Below are positions 16,241 to 24,824 of a stretch of DNA of 45,552 nt, in pieces; the stretch's first letter is position 1, and each line of letters begins with the position of its first letter. The notes under the pieces are model-generated. The model was given only the letters and a program-made list of their open reading frames with translations, searched no databases and was not told the DNA's origin. A program made the translations under genes and the position numbers. This stretch comes from Clostridia bacterium (lineage in GTDB: Bacteria; Bacillota; Clostridia; Oscillospirales; Acutalibacteraceae). The stretch is from contig JAFQKN010000131.1 in assembly GCA_017396895.1 (NCBI GenBank), positions 1-45,552 on the forward strand, read 5' to 3'.

Positions 16241-17112
16241 TAACTGTCCTGTTCAGTATCGGAATCATGCGGTTTTTTCATCTCCGCAATTGAAGTTTTC
16301 ACATCAATATGGTCATAATATTCCTTGAACTTAATATAGAATGTTACCAACCTTTCACAGGATTTGCACAAGAATATTGCACTGAAAGATTGATTGATAC
16401 AACGCCAATCACTCATTCTTTTCATAGGAGCAGAACAAAGATCGCAAGTGCATTTCATTTTGCTTTTGTCAATTTTAGGACTGTTGATATTGGTGATGTA
16501 AGTTGCTTTAAATGATAATTTCTTATAAAACGCTTCATCGCAAATAACAGCAAGATTCATAAGATGTTCTTTGTTGTAACACTTTTTCAGACAGCGCAAA
16601 CCCAACAAACTATCTTCCAAAGCCCTGTGAAACTTACAATTGCTGACATCAATACCCATTTCCATAGCCGCATTCATAAGCCCGATCTGTTGCGATCCGA
16701 CATTGACGATAAACTCCTGACAGTATTTTTGCAGATCAACATATTGCGTTAAAAAAGGAACATTTTTGATATTGCAGAACATATCAAAATTATCAACAAG
16801 CACGCGAATGTCTGAATTTCCCCAAGATAAAAAGATGCAATCACGACCTGCGATCCAATTTTCAAATTCTGAAAAAGCACGGTGAAAAGACATCCCCATT
16901 CGCATATCCTCATTTGAAATATGAGTCAGATTCTTTACGCGACCGGAAAGTTTTTTGATCAATTGCGATTTTATAATTACAGAAAACGTATCAATAACAT
17001 CGAGTTGTTCATCCACAAGAACAGCACCGATTTCAAGAATTTCATTCACAAAGCATTTTTTGATTTTGTTGTAGGAGTTATTCCATTCAAGATCCATTAT
17101 TACGTAATACAA
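16240..17112 (-). CDS. DEDDh 3'-5' exonuclease with C-terminal cysteine pairs
   Basis: RNase T/DnaQ-fold nuclease. Exo I is MYYVIMDLEWNN (D7, E9), a central aspartate lies in LSWGNSDIRVL, and Exo III is FHRALEDSLLGL with the catalytic His and Asp, giving a DEDDh set. It resembles KapD/sporulation-inhibitor-type exonucleases; the substrate (RNA or DNA) is unknown. After about residue 215 a tail carries CTCDLC and LCKSC, two cysteine pairs that could bind zinc. The start is a TTG (17110-17112) with GAAGGTG upstream. The longer frame to 17145 lacks a binding site. Confidence 0.8.
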   Translation of the reverse strand: MYYVIMDLEWNNSYNKIKKCFVNEILEIGAVLVDEQLDVIDTFSVIIKSQLIKKLSGRVKNLTHISNEDMRMGMSFHRAFSEFENWIAGRDCIFLSWGNSDIRVLVDNFDMFCNIKNVPFLTQYVDLQKYCQEFIVNVGSQQIGLMNAAMEMGIDVSNCKFHRALEDSLLGLRCLKKCYNKEHLMNLAVICDEAFYKKLSFKATYITNINSPKIDKSKMKCTCDLCSAPMKRMSDWRCINQSFSAIFLCKSCERLVTFYIKFKEYYDHIDVKTSIAEMKKPHDSDTEQDS

Positions 17113-17263
17113 ACATACACCTTCTTTCGAAAAACATATTAACATAAGATGAAGTTGAAATCAATACTTTTATGCAATGAAACATAGAGAACATGATATT
17201 CAACAGTAAGCAGTTCGCAATATTCTATTTAAAGATAATTCACAAATTTCCATTTGAAAATGA

Positions 17264-17293
17264 TTGAAAAGTACATATATTTCATAGTATAAT
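17264..17293 (+). promoter_or_regulatory. Sigma-A promoter of the NfeD-stomatin operon
   Basis: TTGAAA (17264-17269), 18-base spacer, TATAAT (17288-17293). A second TTGAAA lies 10 bases further upstream. Confidence 0.65.
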
Positions 17294-17312
17294 AAACTTG
17301 GAGGTGAAAGAA

Positions 17313-17750
17313 ATGAACGAATATATGCTTTTCCTTTGGATTGCACTGTTCGTACTGTTCTTGATTGCCGAAGCAATTACCGCGCAATTGACAACAATTT
17401 GGTTTGCATGCGGTGCTCTGGTTGCGGCAATCTTGAAAATAGCAGGCATAGACAGCATAGCAATTCAGGTCATTGCATTCACGGTTGTTTCCGTAGTCGT
17501 TCTGGTTGCCACAAGACCTCTTGTTAAGAAAGTGATCAACAAAAAGAAGATCGCAACAAATGCTGACCGTAACATCGGTTGCGAATGCGTGGTCACTGAA
17601 ACAATAGACAATCTTGCCGCAACCGGTGCCGTTAAGTTAAACGGCAACATTTGGACGGCACGAAGTAATGACAATCAAGTCATCCAAGCAGGAGAAACCG
17701 TAGTCACGGAAAAAATCGACGGTGTCAAAATCATCGTCAGTAAAAAGTAA
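17313..17750 (+). CDS. NfeD-like membrane protein
   Basis: Short NfeD (NfeD1b type): two to three N-terminal membrane segments (about residues 4-70) and a C-terminal OB-fold domain (VVTETIDNLAATGAVKLNGNIWTARS...). Such proteins pair with stomatin-like proteins in membrane-domain organisation, and here the stomatin gene follows 15 bases later. The ATG at 17313 lies 6 bases after GGAGGTG; the in-frame TTG at 17298 precedes that site and is rejected. No protease domain is present. Confidence 0.88.
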   Translation: MNEYMLFLWIALFVLFLIAEAITAQLTTIWFACGALVAAILKIAGIDSIAIQVIAFTVVSVVVLVATRPLVKKVINKKKIATNADRNIGCECVVTETIDNLAATGAVKLNGNIWTARSNDNQVIQAGETVVTEKIDGVKIIVSKK

Positions 17751-17765
17751 GAGGAGGATTTATTC

Positions 17766-18686
17766 ATGGGTCCCTTAATCGCAATCATTGCAATCGTAGT
17801 TATCATTCTCTTGGTAGCAATCGCAAATATCAAGATCGTTCCGCAATCCAAAGCATACGTCATTGAAAGACTCGGTGCTTATCACACGACATGGCAGACG
17901 GGTTTTCACATTAAGATTCCGTTCATTGAACGAATTGCAAAAATCGTCAATCTGAAAGAATTGGTATCTGACTTTGCACCGCAGCCGGTTATTACTCGTG
18001 ATAATGTTACCATGCAGATCGATACGGTTGTGTTCTATCAGATCACAGATCCGAAACTGTTTGCGTACGGTGTGGAAAACCCGGTTTCTGCAATCGAAAA
18101 TCTGACTGCAACAACCTTGCGCAACATCATCGGTGAAATGGAACTGGATCATACGCTGACTTCCCGCGATACGATCAATTCAAAAATCAGAGTGATTCTT
18201 GATGAAGCAACCGATCCCTGGGGAATTAAAGTAAATCGTGTTGAACTGAAGAATATTTTCCCGCCCAAAGAAATTCAGGATGCAATGGAAAAGCAGATGA
18301 AAGCCGAGCGCGAACGTCGCGAAGCCATTCTTCGTGCAGAAGGTGAAAAAGCAAGCGCAGTTCTCGTTGCAGAAGGTGCAAAGGAAGCCATGATTCTCGG
18401 TGCAGAAGCGGAAAAACAAGCTGCCATCCTTCGCGCAGAAGCTGTGAAAGAGTCTAAGATCCGTGAGGCGGAAGGCGAAGCACAAGCCATTCTTCGCATA
18501 CAGGAAGCAACAGCAAAAGGTATTGAACTGCTCAATGCGTCGAATCCCGGCCAGGCAGTATTGACAATTAAGAGTCTTGAAGCGTTTGAGAGAGCAGCTG
18601 ACGGACAGGCAACAAAGATCATTATTCCGTCGGAAATTCAATCGTTTGCCGGTCTTGCAACCGGTATTAAGGAAGTTCTTCAATAA
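17766..18686 (+). CDS. SPFH/stomatin-like (slipin) protein
   Basis: Membrane scaffold protein of the SPFH/band 7 family. One N-terminal membrane segment (IAIIAIVVIILLVAIANI), the band 7 domain (VPQSKAYVIERLGAYHTTWQTG ... VTRDNVTMQIDTVVFYQI, given in parts), then a long alanine/glutamate-rich coiled coil (about residues 170-245) and a short C-terminal tail. It resembles QmcA/slipin rather than the HflK/HflC pair. It forms an operon with the NfeD gene and is probably involved in membrane microdomains or membrane-protein quality control; no specific client is evident. Confidence 0.9.
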   Translation: MGPLIAIIAIVVIILLVAIANIKIVPQSKAYVIERLGAYHTTWQTGFHIKIPFIERIAKIVNLKELVSDFAPQPVITRDNVTMQIDTVVFYQITDPKLFAYGVENPVSAIENLTATTLRNIIGEMELDHTLTSRDTINSKIRVILDEATDPWGIKVNRVELKNIFPPKEIQDAMEKQMKAERERREAILRAEGEKASAVLVAEGAKEAMILGAEAEKQAAILRAEAVKESKIREAEGEAQAILRIQEATAKGIELLNASNPGQAVLTIKSLEAFERAADGQATKIIIPSEIQSFAGLATGIKEVLQ

Positions 18687-18704
18687 CCAATCGGTGTAAA
18701 TTTT

Positions 18705-18734
18705 AAGGGGTTGCGAATGAAATCGCAACCCCTT
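18705..18734. terminator. Terminator after the stomatin gene
   Basis: Perfect 12-base-pair stem AAGGGGTTGCGA (18705-18716) with TCGCAACCCCTT (18723-18734), loop of six bases, followed by ATTTAT. It lies between convergent genes and may serve both. Confidence 0.75.
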
Positions 18735-18751
18735 ATTTATATGTGATAAAA

Positions 18752-20704
18752 TCAGTTGATTTTTTCAAGTCCAACTGCAGCGCGAAGAATCAGTCTTGCG
18801 TCGCTTGTTTCTACCTTACCGTTCTTGTTTATATCCGCAGCAAGCAATTGCACATCCGAAAGTTTTTCAAGACCGACCGAATTTCGCAATGCAAGACGAG
18901 CATCGGCGGTGGTAACATTTCCGTCAGCATTGATATCACCGAGTTTATACTTAACCGTTGCTTCAACGACATTCACCGTAAGCAATGTTATACAGCCTTT
19001 GTAAGAAATATAAACGGGCAACCATCCGAGCGCATCCGGTTTGAATTCAACAACCACAACATCAGATATTGCTATATCTTCTTCCCTTTGCTTGCCGTCG
19101 GCATCGACGAATATTGCCTTCGCCTGCATTCCGGTCAAATCCAGTTTTTCAGTTGTTCCCAATTCATATTCAACCTTATCGGGATACTTGATAAACTCAA
19201 TACGTTTGGGAATAGCAGGATCATCGGGAGCTTCAATCGTGATTTCAAATGTTGCACTGCAACCTAAATACTTAACAGTTATCTTTTGCTGTCCGACCGG
19301 AACTTTCGTGTTAAAACCTTCAATATTCAAGTCATTTTCACGCACAAGTTCTTCCGTTCCATCCGCATAATATGCATTCACTTTAAGACCAGTTTTAACA
19401 AACGAATCTTTTGAGTTCTGCTCATAAACAGTCTTAATGGGGAGAGAAACAACTTCAATTTTTGTCGGCTTAGCAACGGCAGATTCAATCATAATATCAA
19501 ACGTTGCGGATTTTCCTCTGTACGTAACGGTAATCGTTTGTTTACCGGGCTCTGCTGCAGCATTAAAACCGGAAGTGACCAGATCATCAACATCAAGCGT
19601 TCTTACCTCACCGTTGGCAAAATGTGCTTTTACAACGATTCCATCCAATGAAAGACCGTCGGCAGCATTCTGTTTGTACGTCAAAGAAGAAGGTGCTTTC
19701 TCAATAACGATCTTATCAGGATTGTTGGGAGTGATCGTAATGTCAACAGTCACCGACTTTCCGAAATAAGAAATGGTAACGGTTTGCTTTCCGGGGGCCG
19801 CATCGGTATTGAAACCGGTAACGGTATATTCATCTGCTTTTATTTCAACATATTGCGGATTTTGCTTGGGGTAATAACCCATTACTGTCAAATTGCTGAC
19901 ATCAAGCGCCGCGTCACTGTCCTGCTTATATTCTGTTTTGAAGCCGGATTTCTTTGTGATTGTCAGATTTTCAGGAGTCTCTAATCCGACAGCAACATTA
20001 TAAGCGGCATTATGTCCCCTGTAAGAAATTTCAATGGAGTAAAGACCAAATACACTTCCGTCAAACTTGGCGTCATTGACAGTGTAAACACCGTACGGAA
20101 TTTCAATTTTTGTTTCATTCGGCCAAACGCCGTAAACCGTCAAGCAGTTCTCATAATCAGGTTTAACGCACTCTCCGACTTCATACACCAAAGAGTCAGC
20201 TTTGACCGAAAGAGCAAGACCTGTCATTTCGGCGATATTCCACAGCAGTTTTCCATCATCAGCAACAGCAGAATCAGCACCGCTGTTATCCTTACTTACG
20301 TAAAGATTCTCAAAAGAAGCGGAAAAAGCATAATCTGCAGAAGATTTATGATCAACCAGATCAAAATGCAATGTCAGCATTCCATTATTAAATGCGTGTT
20401 TTGCTGCATAGAAACTGACAAACACTTTACCGTCTTCCACCAATGTTGCAGTTCCGAAGTCCCCCTGCTTTTCAGACAGCGTTTCAGCGGAAACAAACGA
20501 AAGCGTTTGCGGATCATATTGCAGGTAAAACTGTGTTGAAGTCAAATACGAAGCACCGCAGTGAATGTCAACTTTCAAACTATCATACGTTACAGGCAAA
20601 ACATCCGCTGTGATAACAGTGTCAGCATTTGCCGCGGTTGCAAAAATGAAAGAAAGGCAAAGGATTGCAGCAAATACGAATAAAACTTTAATTTTTTGTT
20701 TCAT
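18752..20704 (-). CDS. Secreted cohesin-like / Ig-like / dockerin protein
   Basis: Exported protein of about 650 residues with a Sec signal peptide (KVLFVFAAILCLSFIFATAANA). About residues 30-155 look like a cohesin-type or carbohydrate-binding beta-sandwich (FYLQYDPQTLSFVSAETL). Five bacterial Ig-like (Big_3) repeats follow, each ending in a YxGKSATFDI-type strand (PGKQTITVTYRGKSATF). The C-terminus is a type I dockerin with two calcium loops, GDINADGNVTTADARLAL and ADINKNGKVETSDARLIL. No catalytic domain or cell-wall anchor is seen, so it probably acts as a scaffold or adhesin. The ATG at 20702-20704 has AAAGGA upstream; an ATG six codons earlier precedes that site. Confidence 0.85.
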   Translation of the reverse strand: MKQKIKVLFVFAAILCLSFIFATAANADTVITADVLPVTYDSLKVDIHCGASYLTSTQFYLQYDPQTLSFVSAETLSEKQGDFGTATLVEDGKVFVSFYAAKHAFNNGMLTLHFDLVDHKSSADYAFSASFENLYVSKDNSGADSAVADDGKLLWNIAEMTGLALSVKADSLVYEVGECVKPDYENCLTVYGVWPNETKIEIPYGVYTVNDAKFDGSVFGLYSIEISYRGHNAAYNVAVGLETPENLTITKKSGFKTEYKQDSDAALDVSNLTVMGYYPKQNPQYVEIKADEYTVTGFNTDAAPGKQTVTISYFGKSVTVDITITPNNPDKIVIEKAPSSLTYKQNAADGLSLDGIVVKAHFANGEVRTLDVDDLVTSGFNAAAEPGKQTITVTYRGKSATFDIMIESAVAKPTKIEVVSLPIKTVYEQNSKDSFVKTGLKVNAYYADGTEELVRENDLNIEGFNTKVPVGQQKITVKYLGCSATFEITIEAPDDPAIPKRIEFIKYPDKVEYELGTTEKLDLTGMQAKAIFVDADGKQREEDIAISDVVVVEFKPDALGWLPVYISYKGCITLLTVNVVEATVKYKLGDINADGNVTTADARLALRNSVGLEKLSDVQLLAADINKNGKVETSDARLILRAAVGLEKIN

Positions 20705-20805
20705 AAGATATAATCCTTTCATTATATTACTAACATTATAGCAAATCGTGTGTTACTTTTCAATACATATTTCAAAGAATATTTGTCCAATAACGCTTCT
20801 AAAAG

Positions 20806-20834
20806 TTGACAAGTTCTCGGCATTACTATATAAT
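20806..20834 (+). promoter_or_regulatory. Consensus sigma-A promoter of the GH2 gene
   Basis: TTGACA (20806-20811), 17-base spacer, TATAAT (20829-20834): a perfect consensus. Such a strong core promoter on a glycosidase gene suggests control by a repressor, but I see no clear operator. Confidence 0.85.
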
Positions 20835-20871
20835 ATATCTTAATGTATTTTATAAAAGCGGAGGGTAAACA

Positions 20872-23244
20872 ATGAGAAAAACGATTGATCTGAACTTTGG
20901 TTGGAAGTATTCCGAATCCTGTTCCGATGAAATGCTGCTTGCAAGTTATGATGATTCTGCCTTTGAAACAGTGGATATTCCTCATGCGAATAAAGAGATT
21001 CCCTACAACTATTTTGATGAATCCATGTTCCAGTTTGTCAGTTGCTACCGCAAGTCTTTCAGATTGCCTGAAGAAGCTTATCTTCCGAACAAGAAAGTAT
21101 TTTTGTGTTTTGAAGGCGCGGCAAACTTTGCAGAAGTTTTTATCAACGGCAAATTTGCAGGTTCACATAAAGATGCTTACACCCCCTTTAAGATTGATAT
21201 AACAAGTTTTATCAATAAAAAGAAGAACGTTATCGCTGTTCGACTCGATTCTACGGAAAGACCTGAGATTCCACCGTTCGGCAATGTTGTCGATTATCTT
21301 GTTTACGGCGGCATTTACCGTGAAGTTTCCATCGAAATTTTAGATGATATTCACATTGAAAATATATTTGTTCGTACACCCGAAGTGCTCGCACCTAAAA
21401 AGACGTTACTTGCAGATATCACTTTATCGCAAAAAACAACCGGTGCATTAACGCTTTCTTTGTGCCGTGACGGTAAAATTGTATCAGAAAAAATCTGCAA
21501 TGTGGACAATGCAAAAGTAATGCGCATCAAATGGGCGGTTCCCGGTGTTGAATTATGGACAACAGAAAACCCCGTTCTGTATACTCTCAAAGTTAAATAT
21601 GCAGATGATGAAACTTCTGTTCGATTTGGCTTCAGAACTTGTTCGTTTACAAGAAAAGGTTTTTACCTGAACGGAAAACACATTAAATTACGCGGTTTGA
21701 ACCGTCATCAGAGTTATCCTTATGTCGGAAACGCAATGCCCGCTTCTGCGCAGATCGCCGATGCGGAATTGCTCAAATACAAACTCGGTTGTAACTTTGT
21801 GAGAACTTCTCATTACCCCGATTCCGTTCATTTCTTAAACAGATGTGATGAGATCGGTTTACTTGTATTTACGGAAATGCCCTCCTGGCAGTTCCTCGGC
21901 GAAGGTGAGTGGAGACAAATTTGTCTTGAAAACATTCAGGACATGATTATCCGTGACCGAAATCATCCTTGTGTCGTTCTTTGGGGTGTTCGAGTCAACG
22001 AGGGCAATGATTGCGATGAATTCTACACCGAGACGAATGCTCTTGCACATTCACTTGACGATTCACGACAAACCGGCGGCGTGCGCAACTTCCCGCGCAG
22101 TCACCTGCTTGAAGACGTTTATACATACAATGATTTTTCCCATTCGGGCGGTCCGATCAAACTGCTTCCGCCTACGCTTGTTGCAGGCATCAGAGCCCCT
22201 TATCTTGTAACAGAATACAACGGTCATATGTATCCGACAAAATCATTTGACCGAGAAGAACTCAGACGTGAAGTCGCTTTACGTCATGCAAGAGTGCAAA
22301 ATAAATCCTATTCTTCCGACAGATACTGCGGTGCAACCGCATGGTGTATGGCAGACTACAACACACACAAAGACTTCGGAAGCGGCGACCGCATCTGTTA
22401 TCACGGTGTAACGGATATGTTCCGTGTCCCGAAACTCAGCGCTGCTGTATATGCATCTCAACAGGATACAACTCCCGTTCTTGAAGTTTCCTCCGCCATG
22501 GATGTCGGTGAGCATCCGGGAGCAATCATCGGTCAGATCTATATTTTCACAAACTGCGACTATGTAAAGATCTACAAGAACGGTGTTTATAAATCCACAG
22601 CCCATCCGAACAAGAATAAATTTGCACATCTCCCCCATCCTCCCATCCTCCCGGAAGATTACATTGGTGACAGTCTTGAAAAAGATGAAGGATTGAATCC
22701 GACTTCTGCAAAATTTATGAAAAAGGCTATGGTAGCTGCCGCAAAATACGGTTATATTATGCCGCCGCATCATTATCTTGAACTGGCTGCAGGTGTCGTT
22801 ACCGGTGCCATGCCGATTCCGAAAGTTGTTGATCTTGTTACCAAATACTTTGCCAACTGGGGTGACGAGCAGGTAGAATACAGATTTGACGGATACAAGG
22901 ACGGTCGCGTTGTAAAATCCGTTACAAAAACCGCCGTTCTTACAAAGCATTTAACAGCCTTCGCTGACAGTTATGAACTCGTTGAAGATAAAACATACGA
23001 TGTTACTCGTATTGAATTGCGGTGCGAAGATCAAAACAACAATCTGCTTCCCTTTGCTAACAATGCAATAAAAGTGACAGTTGACGGCCCTGCAAAAATC
23101 ATCGGTCCCGATCACTTTGCGTTGATCGGCGGCGACAGGGCATTCTGGATCCGTACAGTAGGCAAATCCGGCGATATTACCGTAACAATTGAAGCCGAAG
23201 GGCTGAATACACAGATCATCAAATTGCAAGCGGTAAAGAAGTAA
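20872..23244 (+). CDS. Glycoside hydrolase family 2 (beta-galactosidase-like)
   Basis: GH2 enzyme with the N-terminal sugar-binding sandwich (about 1-165), the Ig-like domain (about 165-260) and the TIM barrel. The acid/base is probably E377 in GVRVNEGND and the nucleophile E448 in LVTEYNGH. About 250 residues follow the barrel, including a beta-rich tail. There is no signal peptide, so it acts in the cytoplasm on imported oligosaccharides. beta-Galactosidase is the likeliest activity, but GH2 also holds beta-glucuronidases and beta-mannosidases and sequence does not settle it. GGAGGG precedes the ATG. Confidence 0.9.
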   Translation: MRKTIDLNFGWKYSESCSDEMLLASYDDSAFETVDIPHANKEIPYNYFDESMFQFVSCYRKSFRLPEEAYLPNKKVFLCFEGAANFAEVFINGKFAGSHKDAYTPFKIDITSFINKKKNVIAVRLDSTERPEIPPFGNVVDYLVYGGIYREVSIEILDDIHIENIFVRTPEVLAPKKTLLADITLSQKTTGALTLSLCRDGKIVSEKICNVDNAKVMRIKWAVPGVELWTTENPVLYTLKVKYADDETSVRFGFRTCSFTRKGFYLNGKHIKLRGLNRHQSYPYVGNAMPASAQIADAELLKYKLGCNFVRTSHYPDSVHFLNRCDEIGLLVFTEMPSWQFLGEGEWRQICLENIQDMIIRDRNHPCVVLWGVRVNEGNDCDEFYTETNALAHSLDDSRQTGGVRNFPRSHLLEDVYTYNDFSHSGGPIKLLPPTLVAGIRAPYLVTEYNGHMYPTKSFDREELRREVALRHARVQNKSYSSDRYCGATAWCMADYNTHKDFGSGDRICYHGVTDMFRVPKLSAAVYASQQDTTPVLEVSSAMDVGEHPGAIIGQIYIFTNCDYVKIYKNGVYKSTAHPNKNKFAHLPHPPILPEDYIGDSLEKDEGLNPTSAKFMKKAMVAAAKYGYIMPPHHYLELAAGVVTGAMPIPKVVDLVTKYFANWGDEQVEYRFDGYKDGRVVKSVTKTAVLTKHLTAFADSYELVEDKTYDVTRIELRCEDQNNNLLPFANNAIKVTVDGPAKIIGPDHFALIGGDRAFWIRTVGKSGDITVTIEAEGLNTQIIKLQAVKK

Positions 23245-23831
23245 TGACCGTTTCAAGTGTAATTCATTATCTTCTTGACAGAAAAAAGATTCTGACAAGC
23301 GTAGTGATATGTCTGATAAGCCTGTTTATCATGATAATCGGTATGTTTTCATGTGATAAATCATTTTGGAATTATATGTTTGTATGGATCATACCCGGCT
23401 CAGGGATCGTGCTCTTGGGTACTTATGCTGTCAGCATGACGGACAAGCATCCGATCATTCTTATTTTTCCTCCGATCATTTTCTTCGCTTCCCTGTTTAT
23501 CAGATTTCTGGTCACTTATGAATACCTCTTTTTTACTTTGATCTTCTTGCAGAGTATTCCTTGTTGTGTTTTCGGTGCCAGTCTGAAAAAAAGAAAACTA
23601 CATAAGGAAGTAAGCATCTCCGCGCTTTGCGGAATTGCTGCCGCGTTTTGTTTTCTTCTTTCGGTTATTATTATCAATATTCTGGAAAGACATGCTTTCA
23701 TTTGTTTACCGATGCACATTTATTCCATGCTTGAGATCATAGTTTATGTTGAAATAGCCATCGGCGGTATATACTCTGCCATTCTTTATCTGAACGATGA
23801 TATAAGGGAAACAACAGTATTACAGGAATAA
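23244..23831 (+). CDS. Small membrane protein, unknown function
   Basis: No family recognised. The 195 residues contain about five to six hydrophobic segments (about 18-34, 45-60, 70-88, 92-108, 123-145, 160-180) with short KR-rich links (SLKKRKLHK), so it is an integral membrane protein. Its ATG overlaps the GH2 stop codon (TAATG) and it lacks a strong ribosome binding site of its own, so it is translated by coupling to the glycosidase. This suggests a linked role, but no transporter signature is present. Confidence 0.7.
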   Translation: MTVSSVIHYLLDRKKILTSVVICLISLFIMIIGMFSCDKSFWNYMFVWIIPGSGIVLLGTYAVSMTDKHPIILIFPPIIFFASLFIRFLVTYEYLFFTLIFLQSIPCCVFGASLKKRKLHKEVSISALCGIAAAFCFLLSVIIINILERHAFICLPMHIYSMLEIIVYVEIAIGGIYSAILYLNDDIRETTVLQE

Positions 23832-23832
23832 G

Positions 23833-23865
23833 AAAAAGCAGGTGATTTCATATCACCTGCTTTTT
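23833..23865. terminator. Bidirectional terminator between GH2 operon and metA
   Basis: AAAAAGCAGGTGAT (23833-23846) pairs with ATCACCTGCTTTTT (23852-23865), five-base loop, T run on both strands. Confidence 0.92.
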
Positions 23866-23868
23866 TTA

Positions 23869-24786
23869 TTATTGAATATCATCAATATTATATGGTGTTG
23901 TCTGATAAACAAAGTAATTTAACCAATTGCTGAACAACAAGTTGGCGTGACTTCTCCACGTAACCATTGGGGACTTCGTATCATCATCCTGCGGAAAATA
24001 ATTATAAGGAATATCAATTGGCAAGCCTGCATTTTTATCACGAAAATACTCTTTTGCAAGTGTGTCAGCATCGTATTCGGAATGTCCTGTTACAAAAATG
24101 CGTCTGCCTTTCGGAGTTGCAACCACATATACTCCCGTTTTTTCTCCGCTTGCAAGTACGCGTAATTCATCTACAGCCTCAATGTCCTCACGCAATACTG
24201 TCGTATGTCTGGAATGCGGAGCAAGAAAGACATCATCAAAACCGCGGAACAAAATCGATTTTTTATAATCCACAATGTGTTCAAATACACCAAACAGTTT
24301 CTTATCGAGTTTGTGCTTGCGTATGCCGTAGTGATAATATAAAGCCGCCTGTGCTCCCCAACAGATGTGAAGTGTACTCGTTACATGTGTTTTTGTCCAT
24401 TCCATGATCTGCGTAAGTTCGTCCCAGTATTCGACTTCTTCAAACTCCAGAAGTTCAACAGGAGCACCGGTAATAATCATACCGTCAAAATTACGGTGTT
24501 TGATTTCATCAAAAGTCTTGTAGAACGCAAGCATATGATCCTGAGAAGTGTGCTTCGACTTGTGTGTAGCGGTTTGCAACAATTCCAATTCAACCTGCAA
24601 GGGTGAATTACCGAGCAATCTTGAAATCTGTGTTTCCGTTACTATTTTTGTCGGCATCAAATTGAGCATGAGAATATGCAGAGGGCGAATATCCTGCGTA
24701 ATGGCTCTTGTTTGCGTCATTACAAATATGTTTTCATCTTCAAGTATCTGCGTCGCAGGTAATTCATTCGGAATTTTGATCGGCAT
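23869..24786 (-). CDS. metAA: Homoserine O-acetyltransferase (MetA family)
   Basis: Activates homoserine for methionine synthesis. The catalytic cysteine is C142 in HICWGAQAA and the catalytic His lies in VTGHSEYD. Residue 111 is glutamate ([16 protein letters not shown]). In this family Glu111 marks acetyl-CoA use and Gly111 succinyl-CoA use, so the product should be O-acetylhomoserine. The adjacent upstream gene metY consumes that compound, which agrees. GAGGTG precedes the ATG. It is the second gene of the metY-metA operon and ends at a bidirectional terminator. Confidence 0.95.
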   Translation of the reverse strand: MPIKIPNELPATQILEDENIFVMTQTRAITQDIRPLHILMLNLMPTKIVTETQISRLLGNSPLQVELELLQTATHKSKHTSQDHMLAFYKTFDEIKHRNFDGMIITGAPVELLEFEEVEYWDELTQIMEWTKTHVTSTLHICWGAQAALYYHYGIRKHKLDKKLFGVFEHIVDYKKSILFRGFDDVFLAPHSRHTTVLREDIEAVDELRVLASGEKTGVYVVATPKGRRIFVTGHSEYDADTLAKEYFRDKNAGLPIDIPYNYFPQDDDTKSPMVTWRSHANLLFSNWLNYFVYQTTPYNIDDIQ

Positions 24787-24824
24787 CGATTATCACCTCG
24801 GTTATAGTAAACTAAAAAGTTGCA

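Noticed and set aside
18300-18500. Repetitive GAAGC-rich stretch as a tandem repeat element
   Set aside because: It encodes the normal alanine/glutamate coiled coil of the SPFH protein.
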